From Mumia quercus (lineage in GTDB: Bacteria; Actinomycetota; Actinomycetes; Propionibacteriales; Nocardioidaceae): a stretch of DNA of 64,000 nt. A program made the position numbers and the translations under genes. Location: NCBI RefSeq assembly GCF_025506335.1, contig NZ_JANZYO010000006.1:40349-104348 (forward strand), read 5' to 3'. Under the pieces are notes generated by a model that was not told the origin of the DNA, made no database searches, and worked only from the letters and a program-made list of their open reading frames with translations. The stretch's first letter is position 1. Every line of letters begins with the position of its first letter. Below, in pieces: positions 16,284 through 25,359 of the stretch.

Positions 16284-17306
16284 TCAGCCCGGTGGCGGCG
16301 CGGTCGAGCCTCGTACGACGAGGGTGGTCGCGAGCTGTACCGGCGGGGAGAGGCGGGCGCCGTCGCGGGCGCCCTCGACCGCAGCCTGCATAGCCATCCG
16401 GCCCATCTGGGTCAGCGGCTGGCGCACGGTCGTCAGCTGGGGGGAGGCGGCCTGCGCGGCGAAGGTGTCGTCGAACCCGACCACCGACAGGTCCTCGGGG
16501 ACGCGTAGGCCGACCTGGCGCGCGGCCTCGAGCACGCCGAGGGCCACGGCGTCGCTCGCTGCGAAGATCGCGGTCGGACGTTCACGCGTACGCAGCAGCT
16601 CGGTGCAGGCGAGCCCGTCGTCGTAGTCGAACGTGCCCGGCGTGACGACGGCGGCGTTCGCATCGAGCCCGGCTGTCTCGAGGGCGTTGCGGAACCCGGC
16701 CAGCCGCTCGTTCGCCGGTGTCGACGCGGGCTGGGCGCCGACGAAGGCGAGCCGCCTGTGTCCGAGCGACAAGAGGTGCTCGGTGGCCTGCACGCCTCCC
16801 AGCCAGTTGGTGGCGCCGACGCTCATCACGCCCTCCGGCGCTGCCGCGACCGGGTCGACGACGATGAGCGGCGTCGCCCGTCGGCGGCAGGCCGCGACGT
16901 GCTCGTCGGACAGCGGGTTCGTGACGAGGATGAACGCCTGCGCGCCACGCGCCTGCGCCTGCCCGATCCAGGCCGGCGACCCGGGAGCGAAGCGGTTGTC
17001 CTCGACGTTGCCGAACTCGTTGACGATGACGATCGCGTCGCGCTCCTGCGCCTCGGCGAGAAGCCCGTCGAGCACCGTCGCCGAGTACGCGTTCGCGAGC
17101 CGGTCGAACACCACCCACACCTGCGTGGTGCCCGGCGCCTGCGGGCGTACGGCAGGGACGTAGCCGAGCTCCTCGGCCGCGGCGGCGACCCGGGCCCGCG
17201 TCTCCGCAGCGACGTCCGCGCGGTCGTTGAACGCCTTCGACGCGGTGGACTTCGAGACCCCGGCGCGTTCTGCCACCGCTGCCAAGGTCACGGACGTCTC
17301 TGTCAT
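16284..17306 (-). CDS. LacI-family repressor of the adjacent sugar operon
   Basis: A 340-residue LacI/GalR regulator. The HTH is at about 6-28 (VTLAAVAERAGVSKSTASKAFN) and is followed by the hinge (AAAAEELGYVPAVRPQ). The effector-binding domain is periplasmic-binding-protein-like (VVGFDDTFAAQAASPQLTTV). The ATG at 17306 gives the standard N-terminus; an upstream ATG at 17342 is unlikely because it would place the operator inside the gene. Two palindromes, CGAAACGTTTCG, lie between it and the divergent transporter operon. It should repress both its own gene and the importer, released by the imported oligosaccharide. The layout parallels BxlR of Streptomyces. Confidence 0.9.
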   Translation of the reverse strand: MTETSVTLAAVAERAGVSKSTASKAFNDRADVAAETRARVAAAAEELGYVPAVRPQAPGTTQVWVVFDRLANAYSATVLDGLLAEAQERDAIVIVNEFGNVEDNRFAPGSPAWIGQAQARGAQAFILVTNPLSDEHVAACRRRATPLIVVDPVAAAPEGVMSVGATNWLGGVQATEHLLSLGHRRLAFVGAQPASTPANERLAGFRNALETAGLDANAAVVTPGTFDYDDGLACTELLRTRERPTAIFAASDAVALGVLEAARQVGLRVPEDLSVVGFDDTFAAQAASPQLTTVRQPLTQMGRMAMQAAVEGARDGARLSPPVQLATTLVVRGSTAPPPG

Positions 17307-17325
17307 GCCTACACCGTACTGGACC

Positions 17326-17337
17326 CGAAACGTTTCG
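17326..17337. promoter_or_regulatory. LacI-family operator, regulator-proximal
   Basis: A perfect 12-bp palindrome CGAAACGTTTCG, 19 bp upstream of the repressor start. The central CG and the AAAC/GTTT half-sites are typical of actinobacterial LacI-family operators. It probably serves autorepression. Confidence 0.8.
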
Positions 17338-17443
17338 TCCATCGGATTGCTGTGCCGCGCCGCCAGTCCCAGCCGGAATCACAACCCTAGCTGTCTCTTG
17401 TGTCCTACATCACATCAGTCTATGGTCAGAGAAACCGAAACTG

Positions 17444-17459
17444 TCCGAAACGTTTCGGA
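17444..17459. promoter_or_regulatory. LacI-family operator, transporter-proximal
   Basis: A perfect 16-bp palindrome TCCGAAACGTTTCGGA, 17 bp before the binding-protein start codon. It shares the 12-bp core with the copy at 17326-17337. Two copies 118 bp apart could allow looping or independent control of the two divergent genes. Confidence 0.85.
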
Positions 17460-17476
17460 ACCGAGAGGAAGCGACC

Positions 17477-18775
17477 ATGAGAGGCAACACGAGGCTTGCC
17501 GCACTCGGCGCGGCGGTGACTGCGGCCGCGCTCGCCCTGAGCGCGTGCGGAGGCACCGAGCCAGGCGGCGGCGGGAAGGACGCGACCGCCTGGGTCCTGA
17601 CCGGCGGCCCGGAGGCGACGTTCCGGAGCTCGTTCGAGACGTGGAACAAGGACAACTCCGACCAGAAGATCACCACCGAGTTCTTCGCCAACGACGCGTA
17701 CAAGGAGAAGATCCGGACCGCCGTCGGCTCCGGCAGCGCTCCCACCCTCATCTTCAACTGGGCCGGCGGCTCGCTCGCCGACTACGTCGAGAACGGCGAC
17801 GTCGTCGACCTCACCGACCGCACCAAGGACCTCCAGGAGCGCCTGGTCCCGTCGGTGCTCGAGAGCGGCAAGGTCGACGGGAAGCTCTACGCGGTCCCCA
17901 ACAACAACGCCCAGCCGGTCGTCCTCTTCACCAACAAGAAGGTCCTGGCCGACGCCGGCGTCGACACCGCGCCCGCCACCTTCGACGAGCTCCTCGACGC
18001 AGTCGGCAAGCTCAAGCGTGCCGGCGTCGACACGCCGATCGCGCTGGCCGGCCAGAGCCAGTGGCCCGAGCTCATGTGGATCCAGTACCTCGCCGACCGC
18101 GTCGGCGGGCCCGAGACGTTCAACGCCGTCCTCAAGGGCGAGCCGGACGCATGGTCGAGCCCCGAGATGCTCAAGGCCCTCGACATGATCACCCAGCTCG
18201 TCGACGCCGGTGCGTTCGGCGACAAGTTCGGCTCGGTCGTCGCCGACGCCAACGCCGACGCTGCGCTCCTGCACACCGGCAAGTCCGGGATGTTGCTGCA
18301 GGGCGCGTGGACGTACGCGAACTTCCTCATCGACGCCCCCGCGTTCGCCGACAGCGGCGACCTCGGCTTCGCGACGTTCCCCTCGGTCGAGGGCGGCAAG
18401 GGTGACCCGGCCAACATCGTCGGCAACCCGGCGAACTTCTGGTCGATCTCCGCGAAGGCGTCCAAGGAGCAGCAGGACATCGCCTTCGACTACCTCAACA
18501 CGGCGATGTACGACGACGCGTACGTCGACAGCCTGATCGACGGTGGCACGGTGCCCGTCACCGTGGGCGCCGAGGAGAAGATCGCCCAGTCCGAGCAGGC
18601 GCCGTTCCTCACGTTCGCGTACGACATGGTGAAGAACGCGCCCAACTTCCAGCTGTCCTGGGACCAGGCGCTGCCGGCGAGCCAGGCACAGGCGCTGCTG
18701 ACGAACCTCAGCCAGCTCTTCCTCGGCCAGAAGACGCCCGAGCAGTTCGCGAAAGCGATGAACGACGCGTCATGA
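17477..18775 (+). CDS. sugar ABC transporter substrate-binding lipoprotein (BxlE-like)
   Basis: A 432-residue extracellular solute-binding protein of family 1. A signal peptide with lipobox ALSACGG puts the lipidated Cys at about residue 24. The mature protein has the usual pattern for oligosaccharide binders (AVPNNNAQPVVLFTNKKVL, then GKSGMLLQGAWTYANFL). It is the first gene of an operon with two permeases and a GH3 glycosidase, directly behind a LacI operator. That order equals the xylobiose bxlEFGA operon of Streptomyces, so xylobiose or another beta-linked oligosaccharide is the likely ligand. Other beta-glucosides cannot be excluded. The stop overlaps the next ATG by 4 bp. Confidence 0.88.
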   Translation: MRGNTRLAALGAAVTAAALALSACGGTEPGGGGKDATAWVLTGGPEATFRSSFETWNKDNSDQKITTEFFANDAYKEKIRTAVGSGSAPTLIFNWAGGSLADYVENGDVVDLTDRTKDLQERLVPSVLESGKVDGKLYAVPNNNAQPVVLFTNKKVLADAGVDTAPATFDELLDAVGKLKRAGVDTPIALAGQSQWPELMWIQYLADRVGGPETFNAVLKGEPDAWSSPEMLKALDMITQLVDAGAFGDKFGSVVADANADAALLHTGKSGMLLQGAWTYANFLIDAPAFADSGDLGFATFPSVEGGKGDPANIVGNPANFWSISAKASKEQQDIAFDYLNTAMYDDAYVDSLIDGGTVPVTVGAEEKIAQSEQAPFLTFAYDMVKNAPNFQLSWDQALPASQAQALLTNLSQLFLGQKTPEQFAKAMNDAS

Positions 18776-19707
18776 GCGTTGCTGACCGGGTCCGAGAGCC
18801 CCGCCAGAGGGTCGCCTCTCCCGTCGAGAAGCACCCACGACGCCTCGGCCCACCCCTCTGGATGAGCCTGCCGGCCATGGCGTTCTTCGCGTTCTTCGCG
18901 ATCGTGCCTCTGGTAGGGGTCGTCCTCCTCTCGTTCACGACGTGGGACGGTCTGGGAACCCCCGGGTGGACCGGTGCGTCGAACTGGACGAGGGTGCTCT
19001 CGGACCCGGTCACGCAGCACGCCATCAGGCTGTCCGTGATCCTCACGGTCGCCTCCTGGCTGGTCCAGTGCCCCACCAGCCTCCTGCTGGGCGTGTTCAT
19101 GGCGGGGCGCCAGCGCTACCGCGCCGTGTACGCGGTGCTGTACTTCGTCCCGCTGCTGTTCTCGGCGGCAGCGGTCGGCATCGTCTACAAGGCGCTCCTG
19201 GACCCCAACTTCGGTATCGGTCCCGCGACCGGCGTCGGATGGCTCAGCAAGGACTGGCTCGGCAACCCCTCGCTCAGCCTGCCGACGCTGGTCTTCGTCA
19301 TCGCCTGGTGCTTCATCCCGTTCCACTCGCTCCTCTACCAGGGCGCCGCCCGCCAGATCCCGCGCGAGATGTACGAGGCCGCGACGCTCGACGGCGCGGG
19401 GCGGGTCGCCACGTTCTTCCACATCACGCTGCCGCAGCTGAAGAACACGATCATCACGTCGTCGACGCTGATGATCGTCGGCTCGCTGACGTACTTCGAC
19501 CTCATCTTCGTCATGACGAACGGCGGGCCGGGCAACGCGACCCGCGTCCTGCCGCTCGACATGTACCTGCGCGGCTTCCGCTCGTACGACATGGGTGGCG
19601 CCGCCGTCGTCGGCGTGATCCTCGTCGTCGTCGGCCTGGCGATCTCGGCGCTGCTCAACCGGCTCGGCGGCAGCTCCCGCATGGACAGCCAGATGGAGGG
19701 CCTGTGA
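18772..19707 (+). CDS. sugar ABC transporter permease 1 (BxlF-like)
   Basis: A 311-residue inner-membrane permease of the MalF type with six TM segments. The EAA loop contacting the ATPase is YEAATLDGAGRVATFFHITL (about 198-217). It is coupled to the binding protein upstream and to permease 2 downstream by 4-bp overlaps. No ATPase gene lies in the operon. Such importers in actinobacteria usually share a single multitask ATPase (MsiK), which must be elsewhere in the genome. Confidence 0.9.
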   Translation: MSVADRVREPRQRVASPVEKHPRRLGPPLWMSLPAMAFFAFFAIVPLVGVVLLSFTTWDGLGTPGWTGASNWTRVLSDPVTQHAIRLSVILTVASWLVQCPTSLLLGVFMAGRQRYRAVYAVLYFVPLLFSAAAVGIVYKALLDPNFGIGPATGVGWLSKDWLGNPSLSLPTLVFVIAWCFIPFHSLLYQGAARQIPREMYEAATLDGAGRVATFFHITLPQLKNTIITSSTLMIVGSLTYFDLIFVMTNGGPGNATRVLPLDMYLRGFRSYDMGGAAVVGVILVVVGLAISALLNRLGGSSRMDSQMEGL

Positions 19708-20534
19708 GGCGTACGCGCACCCGTCGTCCCAACGTGCTCGGGGGACTCCTCGGGACGTTCTGGCTCGTGGTCACGCTCGTGCCGGTCTACTACATCGTCG
19801 TCACCAGCATCCGACCGCGCGAGGACTACTTCACGTCCAACCCGTTCTCGGTCCCCACGGACCCGACGCTCGCCGCGTACCGCGAGGTCCTCGACGCGGG
19901 GTTCATGACGTACCTCGTCAACTCGCTCGTCGTCACCGTCGTGACGGTCGCGGTGACCGTGGTGCTGTCGCTGATGGCGGCGTACGTGATCGTGCACAAC
20001 CGGTCCGCGACGTCGCGGCGCACGTTCGACGTGCTCCTCCTGGGGATCGCCATCCCGATCCAGGCGACGATCGTGCCCGTCTACTACCTGATCGTCCGCC
20101 TCGGCCTGTACGACACGTTGTGGGCGCTGATCCTGCCGTCGATCGCGTTCGCGATCCCGATCTCGGTGCTGATCCTCGTCAACTTCGTCCGCGACATCCC
20201 GCGCGAGCTGTTCGAGTCGATGCGGCTCGACGGCGCCTCGGAGTGGAGCCTGCTGTGGCGGCTCGTGGCACCGATGACGCTGCCGGCGATCATCACCGTC
20301 GCCATCTACGACGCGCTCAACGTGTGGAACGCGTTCCTCTTCCCGCTGATCCTCACCCAGAGCGCCGACAAGCGGGTGCTGCCGCTCTCGCTCTGGACGT
20401 TCCAGGGAGCGTTCACCGTCAACGTGCCCGCGATCCTCGCGGCCGTGGTGCTCTCCGTGCTCCCGCTCCTCGTCGCCTACGCCATCGGACGTCGGTTCCT
20501 CGTCTCGGGACTGACGGCGGGCTTCTCCAAGTAA
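19704..20534 (+). CDS. sugar ABC transporter permease 2 (BxlG-like)
   Basis: A 276-residue MalG-type permease with six TM segments. The EAA loop is FESMRLDGASEWSLLWRLVA (about 172-191), and the C-terminus is RRFLVSGLTAGFSK, typical of the family. Translation begins at GTG 19704 in a GTGA overlap; the frame is open further upstream only as a shadow of permease 1. It forms the heterodimeric membrane channel with the previous product. The glycosidase gene follows after 8 bp. Confidence 0.9.
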   Translation: MRRTRTRRPNVLGGLLGTFWLVVTLVPVYYIVVTSIRPREDYFTSNPFSVPTDPTLAAYREVLDAGFMTYLVNSLVVTVVTVAVTVVLSLMAAYVIVHNRSATSRRTFDVLLLGIAIPIQATIVPVYYLIVRLGLYDTLWALILPSIAFAIPISVLILVNFVRDIPRELFESMRLDGASEWSLLWRLVAPMTLPAIITVAIYDALNVWNAFLFPLILTQSADKRVLPLSLWTFQGAFTVNVPAILAAVVLSVLPLLVAYAIGRRFLVSGLTAGFSK

Positions 20535-20542
20535 GGACCTCG

Positions 20543-22846
20543 ATGAACCTCTGGAACGATCCGAACGCGTCCGTCGCCGACCGCGTCGAGGCGCTCCTCG
20601 CTGCGATGACCCTCGAGGAGAAGGTCGGGCAGCTCGCCAGCTTCTGGCCGCAGCCCGCGACGGTCTCGCAGGTCGCCGGCGACGTGGCACCGATGGAGAG
20701 CGCGATGACCGAGGGACTGACGTGGGAGGAGTCCATCCGTCACGGGCTGGGGCATCTCACCCGCTGCTTCGGCACCGAGCCGGTGTCGGTCGACGAAGGC
20801 GTGAAGCGGCTCCGCGACTACCAACGCCAGATCGTCGAGCGTTCGCGGTTCGCGATCCCCGCGATCGCGCACGAGGAGTGCCTGACCGGGTTCACCACGT
20901 ACGGGGCGACCGTCTACCCGGCGGCGATCGCGTGGGGCGCGACGTTCGACCCCGGCCTCGTCGAGGAGATGGCGGCCGCCATCGGGAGCGACATGCGGGC
21001 GGTCGGGATCGACCAAGGGCTCTCCCCGGTGCTCGACGTCGTCCGCGACTACCGGTGGGGCCGTGTCGAGGAGTCGCTCGGGGAGGACCCGTACCTGGTC
21101 GGGAGCCTGGGCGCCGCGTACGTCCGCGGGCTCGAGAGTGCCGGGGTCGTCGCGACGCTCAAGCACTTCGCCGGCTACTCGGCCTCGAAGGCCGGTCGCA
21201 ACCACGCGCCGGTCTCGATCGGTCGGCGCGAGCTCGAGGACGTGTTCCTGCCACCGTTCGAGATGGCGATCCGCGAGGGCCATGCCCGCTCGGTGATGAA
21301 CTCCTACGCCGACCTCGATGGCGTCCCGGTCCTCGCCACCGCCGCCCTGCTCACGGACGTGCTGCGTGACCGGTGGGGATTCACCGGGACCGTCGTGTCC
21401 GACTACGGGGCGGTGCCGTTCCTCGCGCTCACCCACCGTGTCGCGGAGGACGCCCGCGCCGCCGGGGTCATGGCGCTCGGGTCCGGGCTCGACGTCGAGC
21501 TGCCCAGCACGACGGCGTACGCGGGCCTGGCCGCCGCGGTCGCCGACGGAACGCTCGACGAGGCGTACGTGGACCGCGCAGCGCGGCGGGTGCTGCGCCA
21601 GAAGATCGAGCTCGGCATGCTCGACCCGGACTACGACCCGGCGTCGCTCGGGGACTCCACCGACCTCGACAGCCCGCGCAACCGCGACATCGCGCGACGG
21701 GTCGCCGAGCAGAGCGTCGTGCTCCTCCAGAACGACGGCGTCCTGCCGCTCGCTCGCGAGACGCGGGTCGCGCTGGTCGGTCCGTGCGCGGACAACCCCA
21801 ACACGTTCATGGGGTGCTACGCCTTCCCGAACCATGTCCTGGCCCGCTACTCCGACGTGGAGGACCTCGGTATCGAGGTGCCCACGCTGCTCGACGCCCT
21901 GAGTGACGAGGTAGCGGGCGAGGTCGTCCACCACCTCGGTGTCCCGGTCACCGGCGAGGACCGCCACGACCTGGAGGCGGCCGTGGAGGCAGCCGCCGCC
22001 AGCGACGTCGCCGTGGTCGCCGTCGGTGACCTGGCCGGCCTGTTCGGTCTGGGGACGTCGGGGGAGGGCTGCGACGCCGTCGACCTCCGGCTCCCCGGCA
22101 TCCAGGAGGAGCTCGTCGAACGCGTCCTCGCCACGGGCACCCCGACCGTGCTCGTCGTCGTGTCCGGGCGCCCGTACGCGCTGGGGGCGTTCGTCGACCG
22201 GTGCGCCGCCGTCGTGCAGGCGTTCATGCCTGGCGAGGAAGGTGGTGGCGCCCTCGCCGGGGTCCTGACCGGGCGGCTCAACCCCGAGGGCAGGCTCCCG
22301 GTCGCGGTCCCCGCTCACCACGGCGGCCAGCCCGGGACGTACCTCGCGACGCCGCTCGCGTGGTACTCCGAGGGCATCTCCAACCTCGACCCTCGGCCGC
22401 TGTTCCCGTTCGGGCACGGGATCGGCTACACCGCGTTCGACCTCAGCGACCTGCGCCTCAGCAGCGAGACCGTAGCGCCCGACGGGACGCTCGAGGTGAC
22501 GGCGACGGTGACCAACGTCGGCGAGCGGGCGGGTGCGGAGGTGGTGCAGCTGTACCTCGGCGATCCGCTCGCGCAGGTGACGCGGCCCCTCAAGCAGCTC
22601 GTCGGCTACGTCAAGGTACGTCTCGACGCGGGGTCCTCGGCGACGGTCACGTTCGCCGTGCACGTGGACCGCACCTCCTTCACGGGCCGTGATGGCCAGC
22701 GCATCGTGGAGCCGGGGCGGATCGACGTCATGGTCGGCAGGTCCAGCGAGGACCTGCCGCTGACCGGTTGCTTCGAGATCACCGGCGACGTCCGCGTCGT
22801 CGCCGAGGGCAGGGTGCTCACGACCCCGGTGCGGGTGGACCGATAG
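20543..22846 (+). CDS. GH3 glycosidase, probable beta-xylosidase/beta-glucosidase
   Basis: A 767-residue protein without signal peptide, so intracellular. An N-terminal GH3 TIM-barrel carries the catalytic nucleophile D287 in TGTVVSDYGAV. The GH3 C-terminal domain (about 380-610) and a fibronectin III-like C-terminal domain (PDGTLEVTATVTNVGERAGA) follow. Length and architecture match Streptomyces BxlA (about 770 residues). AGGA lies 6 bp before ATG 20543. Acting last in the operon, it should hydrolyse the imported disaccharide from the non-reducing end to monosaccharides. Xylobiose versus cellobiose preference cannot be decided from motifs. Confidence 0.9.
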   Translation: MNLWNDPNASVADRVEALLAAMTLEEKVGQLASFWPQPATVSQVAGDVAPMESAMTEGLTWEESIRHGLGHLTRCFGTEPVSVDEGVKRLRDYQRQIVERSRFAIPAIAHEECLTGFTTYGATVYPAAIAWGATFDPGLVEEMAAAIGSDMRAVGIDQGLSPVLDVVRDYRWGRVEESLGEDPYLVGSLGAAYVRGLESAGVVATLKHFAGYSASKAGRNHAPVSIGRRELEDVFLPPFEMAIREGHARSVMNSYADLDGVPVLATAALLTDVLRDRWGFTGTVVSDYGAVPFLALTHRVAEDARAAGVMALGSGLDVELPSTTAYAGLAAAVADGTLDEAYVDRAARRVLRQKIELGMLDPDYDPASLGDSTDLDSPRNRDIARRVAEQSVVLLQNDGVLPLARETRVALVGPCADNPNTFMGCYAFPNHVLARYSDVEDLGIEVPTLLDALSDEVAGEVVHHLGVPVTGEDRHDLEAAVEAAAASDVAVVAVGDLAGLFGLGTSGEGCDAVDLRLPGIQEELVERVLATGTPTVLVVVSGRPYALGAFVDRCAAVVQAFMPGEEGGGALAGVLTGRLNPEGRLPVAVPAHHGGQPGTYLATPLAWYSEGISNLDPRPLFPFGHGIGYTAFDLSDLRLSSETVAPDGTLEVTATVTNVGERAGAEVVQLYLGDPLAQVTRPLKQLVGYVKVRLDAGSSATVTFAVHVDRTSFTGRDGQRIVEPGRIDVMVGRSSEDLPLTGCFEITGDVRVVAEGRVLTTPVRVDR

Positions 22847-22869
22847 GGTCGGCGGGCCAAAAAGATTCA

Positions 22870-22910
22870 GGCTGGTGTGGTTATTCCAGCCCTCGGCGCG
22901 ACGCGCCGAG
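22870..22910. terminator. two adjacent stem-loops after the GH3 operon
   Basis: GGCTGG/CCAGCC (22870-22875 with 22886-22891) is followed directly by CTCGGCGC/GCGCCGAG (22892-22899 with 22903-22910, loop GAC). No T tract follows, as is common for actinobacterial terminators. They lie 24 bp past the GH3 stop and before the next gene. Confidence 0.5.
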
Positions 22911-23002
22911 ATGAAGTCGCGATGCGAACCCGTGGCGTCCCACCCCAACGAGCGGTGGCGACGCTGGGGACCAGTGGTCGTCGTCGCGGACGAGGAATCT
23001 TC

Positions 23003-23239
23003 GTGAACAAGCGCTTCATCCTGCTCTCGCAGGTCTTCATGACCCTGATGATGGCAGCCTCGATGTCCGGCCTCATGAGCCTGCTCCACGCGGGCCCGAC
23101 GCTGGAGTGGCTGAAGGACTGGCCTGTGCAGTTCCTGATCGCGTGGCCGATCGCCTTCTGCCTGACCATGGTCGCCTGGCCGGCGGCGATGGCGATGGCA
23201 AGTGTGGTGCTTCGGGCGAAGTCGGCCACCGAGTCCTGA
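23003..23239 (+). CDS. DUF2798 small membrane protein
   Basis: A 78-residue protein with two TM helices (FILLSQVFMTLMMAASMSGL and FLIAWPIAFCLTMVAWPAAM), the pattern of the DUF2798 family. AGGA is eight bases before the GTG at 23003. The longer frame from 22877 would begin inside the stem-loop region, so it is rejected. Function unknown. It ends 21 bp before the GMC oxidoreductase gene. Confidence 0.7.
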   Translation: MNKRFILLSQVFMTLMMAASMSGLMSLLHAGPTLEWLKDWPVQFLIAWPIAFCLTMVAWPAAMAMASVVLRAKSATES

Positions 23240-23260
23240 ACCGGCCACTAGCATGCGTGG

Positions 23261-24904
23261 GTGGCTGAGCAGTGGGACGCCGACGTCGTCGTCGTAGGGA
23301 GCGGGTTCGGCGGGGCCGTCAGTGCGCTGCGCCTGACCGAAGCCGGGCACCGCGTCGTCGTGCTGGAGAAGGGCCGGCGGCTCAGCGACGAGGACCTCGC
23401 GCGCGCCCGCCGCGACCCCCGGGCCTACCTCTGGCAGCCGGGCGCCGGCATGCGCGGCTTCTTCTGGCAGCGCATCTTCAGGCACGTCGGCATCATCGGC
23501 GGCAGCGGTGTCGGCGGTGGCTCGATCGTGTGGGCGGGAGTGCTCCTCGAGCCGGGGGAGGAGTTCTACCGCGCCCCCTCGCTGCGCGCGCTGGGCGTCG
23601 ACTGGCGAGCAGAGCTGGCGCCCCACCTGGAGCGTGCGTCCCGCATGCTCGGTCGCGTCGTGACGACGCACCGCGGAGCCATGGACGACCACCTGCGGTC
23701 CGCGGCGCGGGCGCTCGGTGCGGAGGCTTCGTACGGGCCGGTGCCGCTGGCCATCCACTTCGGTCGCGAGGGCGTCACCGAGCCCGATCCGTTCTTCGGC
23801 GGCGAGGGGCCCGAACGTACGGGGTGCCGGCTGTGCGGCGAGTGCCTCCTGGGCTGCCCGTACGGTGCGAAGAACCAGCTCACCCGCAACTACCTCCACC
23901 TCGCCGAGCGCTACGGTGCCGAGGTCCGCGCCGAGCAGCAGGTGGACCTGCTGACGCCGTTGCCCGGCGGTGGGTACGAGGTGCGCACCCGCCACCCCTG
24001 GCGCAGGGGCGAGACACAGGTGCTCCGGGCGCGCCGTGTGGTGCTCGCCGCCGGTGTGCTCGGCACCCTCGACCTGCTGTTCCGCTGCCGCGACCTCGGC
24101 ACGTTGCCCCGCCTCTCGCCGACCCTGGGCCGCCACGTCCGCACCAACAGCGAGGCGCTCACCGCCGTCGTGGCGGAGCCCGGCGAGGACCTCTCTCGCG
24201 GTCCGACGATCAGCTCCGACTTCCACCCCGACGCGCACACCCACATCACGCAGAACCGGTACGTCGGCGGCTGGCACATGCGCTTCCAGCTCGGGCCGAT
24301 GGTCGACGACGACCGGCCGGGACGCCGTGCGCTGCGGGTGCTGGGCGGCATCGCTCGGCGACCGGTCGCACACGCCCGCCTCGTGACCGCTAAGGGCTTC
24401 CTGCAGCGCCTCACCGTGCTGACCACGATGCAGCACAGCGACAACGCGCTCGCACTGGAGTGGCGGCGCTCGCCGGTCCGCCCGTGGCGCCGGGTGCTGC
24501 GCTCGCGGGTCGCCGACGGCGTACGCCCGCCGAGCTACCTGCCGGTCGCGAACGCGGCGACCCGCGCGTACGCCGAGGCGTCCGGAGGCCGCCCTCTCAA
24601 CCTGCTCGGCGAGTCGGTCGGCGGGCTGTCGATCACCGCGCACATCCTCGGCGGAGCGGTGATGGGGTCCGACCCGAGCTCCGGGGTGGTCGACGCGCGC
24701 CACGAGGTCCACGGGCACCCCGGCCTGTACGTCGCCGACGCGAGCGTCATCCCGGCGAACCTCGGCGTGAACCCGTCGCTGACGATCACGGCCATGGCCG
24801 AGCGCTTCGCGAGCCTGTTCCCTGACCCGCCCGACCCCGCCCGCGCCCGTACGGCGATCGACGCCGTGCCGGCGCAGCCGCCCGTCCCTCAGGAGACCGC
24901 ATGA
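23261..24904 (+). CDS. GMC-type FAD-dependent oxidoreductase (ChoD-like)
   Basis: A 547-residue flavoprotein. The dinucleotide-binding GSGFGGAVSALRL is at about 13-25. A glycine-rich GGSGVGGGSIVWAG follows. The C-terminal GMC signature is ADASVIPANLGVNPSLTITA. Near residues 188-206 there is a four-cysteine motif (TGCRLCGECLLGCPYGAKN) resembling a ferredoxin-type CxxCxxCxxxC. The same kind of motif occurs in the ChoD-like branch of the family. It probably oxidises a sterol or other alcohol; the substrate is not known. The start is GTG 23261. It overlaps the next gene by 4 bp, so the two probably work together. Confidence 0.85.
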   Translation: MAEQWDADVVVVGSGFGGAVSALRLTEAGHRVVVLEKGRRLSDEDLARARRDPRAYLWQPGAGMRGFFWQRIFRHVGIIGGSGVGGGSIVWAGVLLEPGEEFYRAPSLRALGVDWRAELAPHLERASRMLGRVVTTHRGAMDDHLRSAARALGAEASYGPVPLAIHFGREGVTEPDPFFGGEGPERTGCRLCGECLLGCPYGAKNQLTRNYLHLAERYGAEVRAEQQVDLLTPLPGGGYEVRTRHPWRRGETQVLRARRVVLAAGVLGTLDLLFRCRDLGTLPRLSPTLGRHVRTNSEALTAVVAEPGEDLSRGPTISSDFHPDAHTHITQNRYVGGWHMRFQLGPMVDDDRPGRRALRVLGGIARRPVAHARLVTAKGFLQRLTVLTTMQHSDNALALEWRRSPVRPWRRVLRSRVADGVRPPSYLPVANAATRAYAEASGGRPLNLLGESVGGLSITAHILGGAVMGSDPSSGVVDARHEVHGHPGLYVADASVIPANLGVNPSLTITAMAERFASLFPDPPDPARARTAIDAVPAQPPVPQETA

Positions 24905-25359
24905 GCCCGACCGTCCGTAGCCTCCGACGCTCCTGGTCCGGCTACCGTCCGCTCGCGCCCGCGGAGGTGGTCGGCGACCTCGAGGCCTCGTTCGTCGCGC
25001 CGCTGCGCACGATCGCCCCACGAGGACTGGGTCTGGTCGGCCTGCCGCGCTGGTACGGCAAGCGGTTCGTCACGCAGGACGGCACGGCTCACGGCGTCAA
25101 CCTCGTCAGGGACGGCGACGCCGGGCTGCGCGAGGTGCTGCCGATGACGGCCGACGTCGACGCGTCGCTCGCTGACGGCCTCCCCGCGCTGGTGGTGCGC
25201 TACGCCGTCGACGCCCCTCGTCCGTGGCGGTGGGTCCGCGACGAGCTGCGCGAGGCCCCCCACGGCACGATCGTCGGGATGACGTTCGTGGACGCCCCGG
25301 GGCTGCGGCGCGCCGGCACGCCCTTCCTGCTGAGCCGCGTCAGCGTGGCAGCGGACTGA
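24901..25359 (+). CDS. hypothetical protein coupled to the GMC oxidoreductase
   Basis: A 152-residue soluble protein, ATG overlapping the GMC stop by 4 bp. It has a basic N-terminus (TVRSLRRSWSGYRPL). The central motif (GLPRWYGKRFVTQDG) recalls the WxGKxF pattern of DUF4334-type lipocalin-like proteins, but the match is weak. There are no cysteines or TM segments. Its 3' end overlaps the convergent M23 gene by 20 bp. Translational coupling argues that it assists or follows the oxidoreductase. Function unknown. Confidence 0.65.
   Translation: MSPTVRSLRRSWSGYRPLAPAEVVGDLEASFVAPLRTIAPRGLGLVGLPRWYGKRFVTQDGTAHGVNLVRDGDAGLREVLPMTADVDASLADGLPALVVRYAVDAPRPWRWVRDELREAPHGTIVGMTFVDAPGLRRAGTPFLLSRVSVAAD

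Noticed and set aside
17326-17337. Terminator hairpin
   Set aside because: The palindrome is short, has no loop, and is matched at 17444-17459. It fits a LacI operator better.
20477-25021. A 1,514-codon minus-strand frame
   Set aside because: It is opposite GH3 and GMC genes with clear motifs, and its amino acids are typical of GC-rich antisense shadows.
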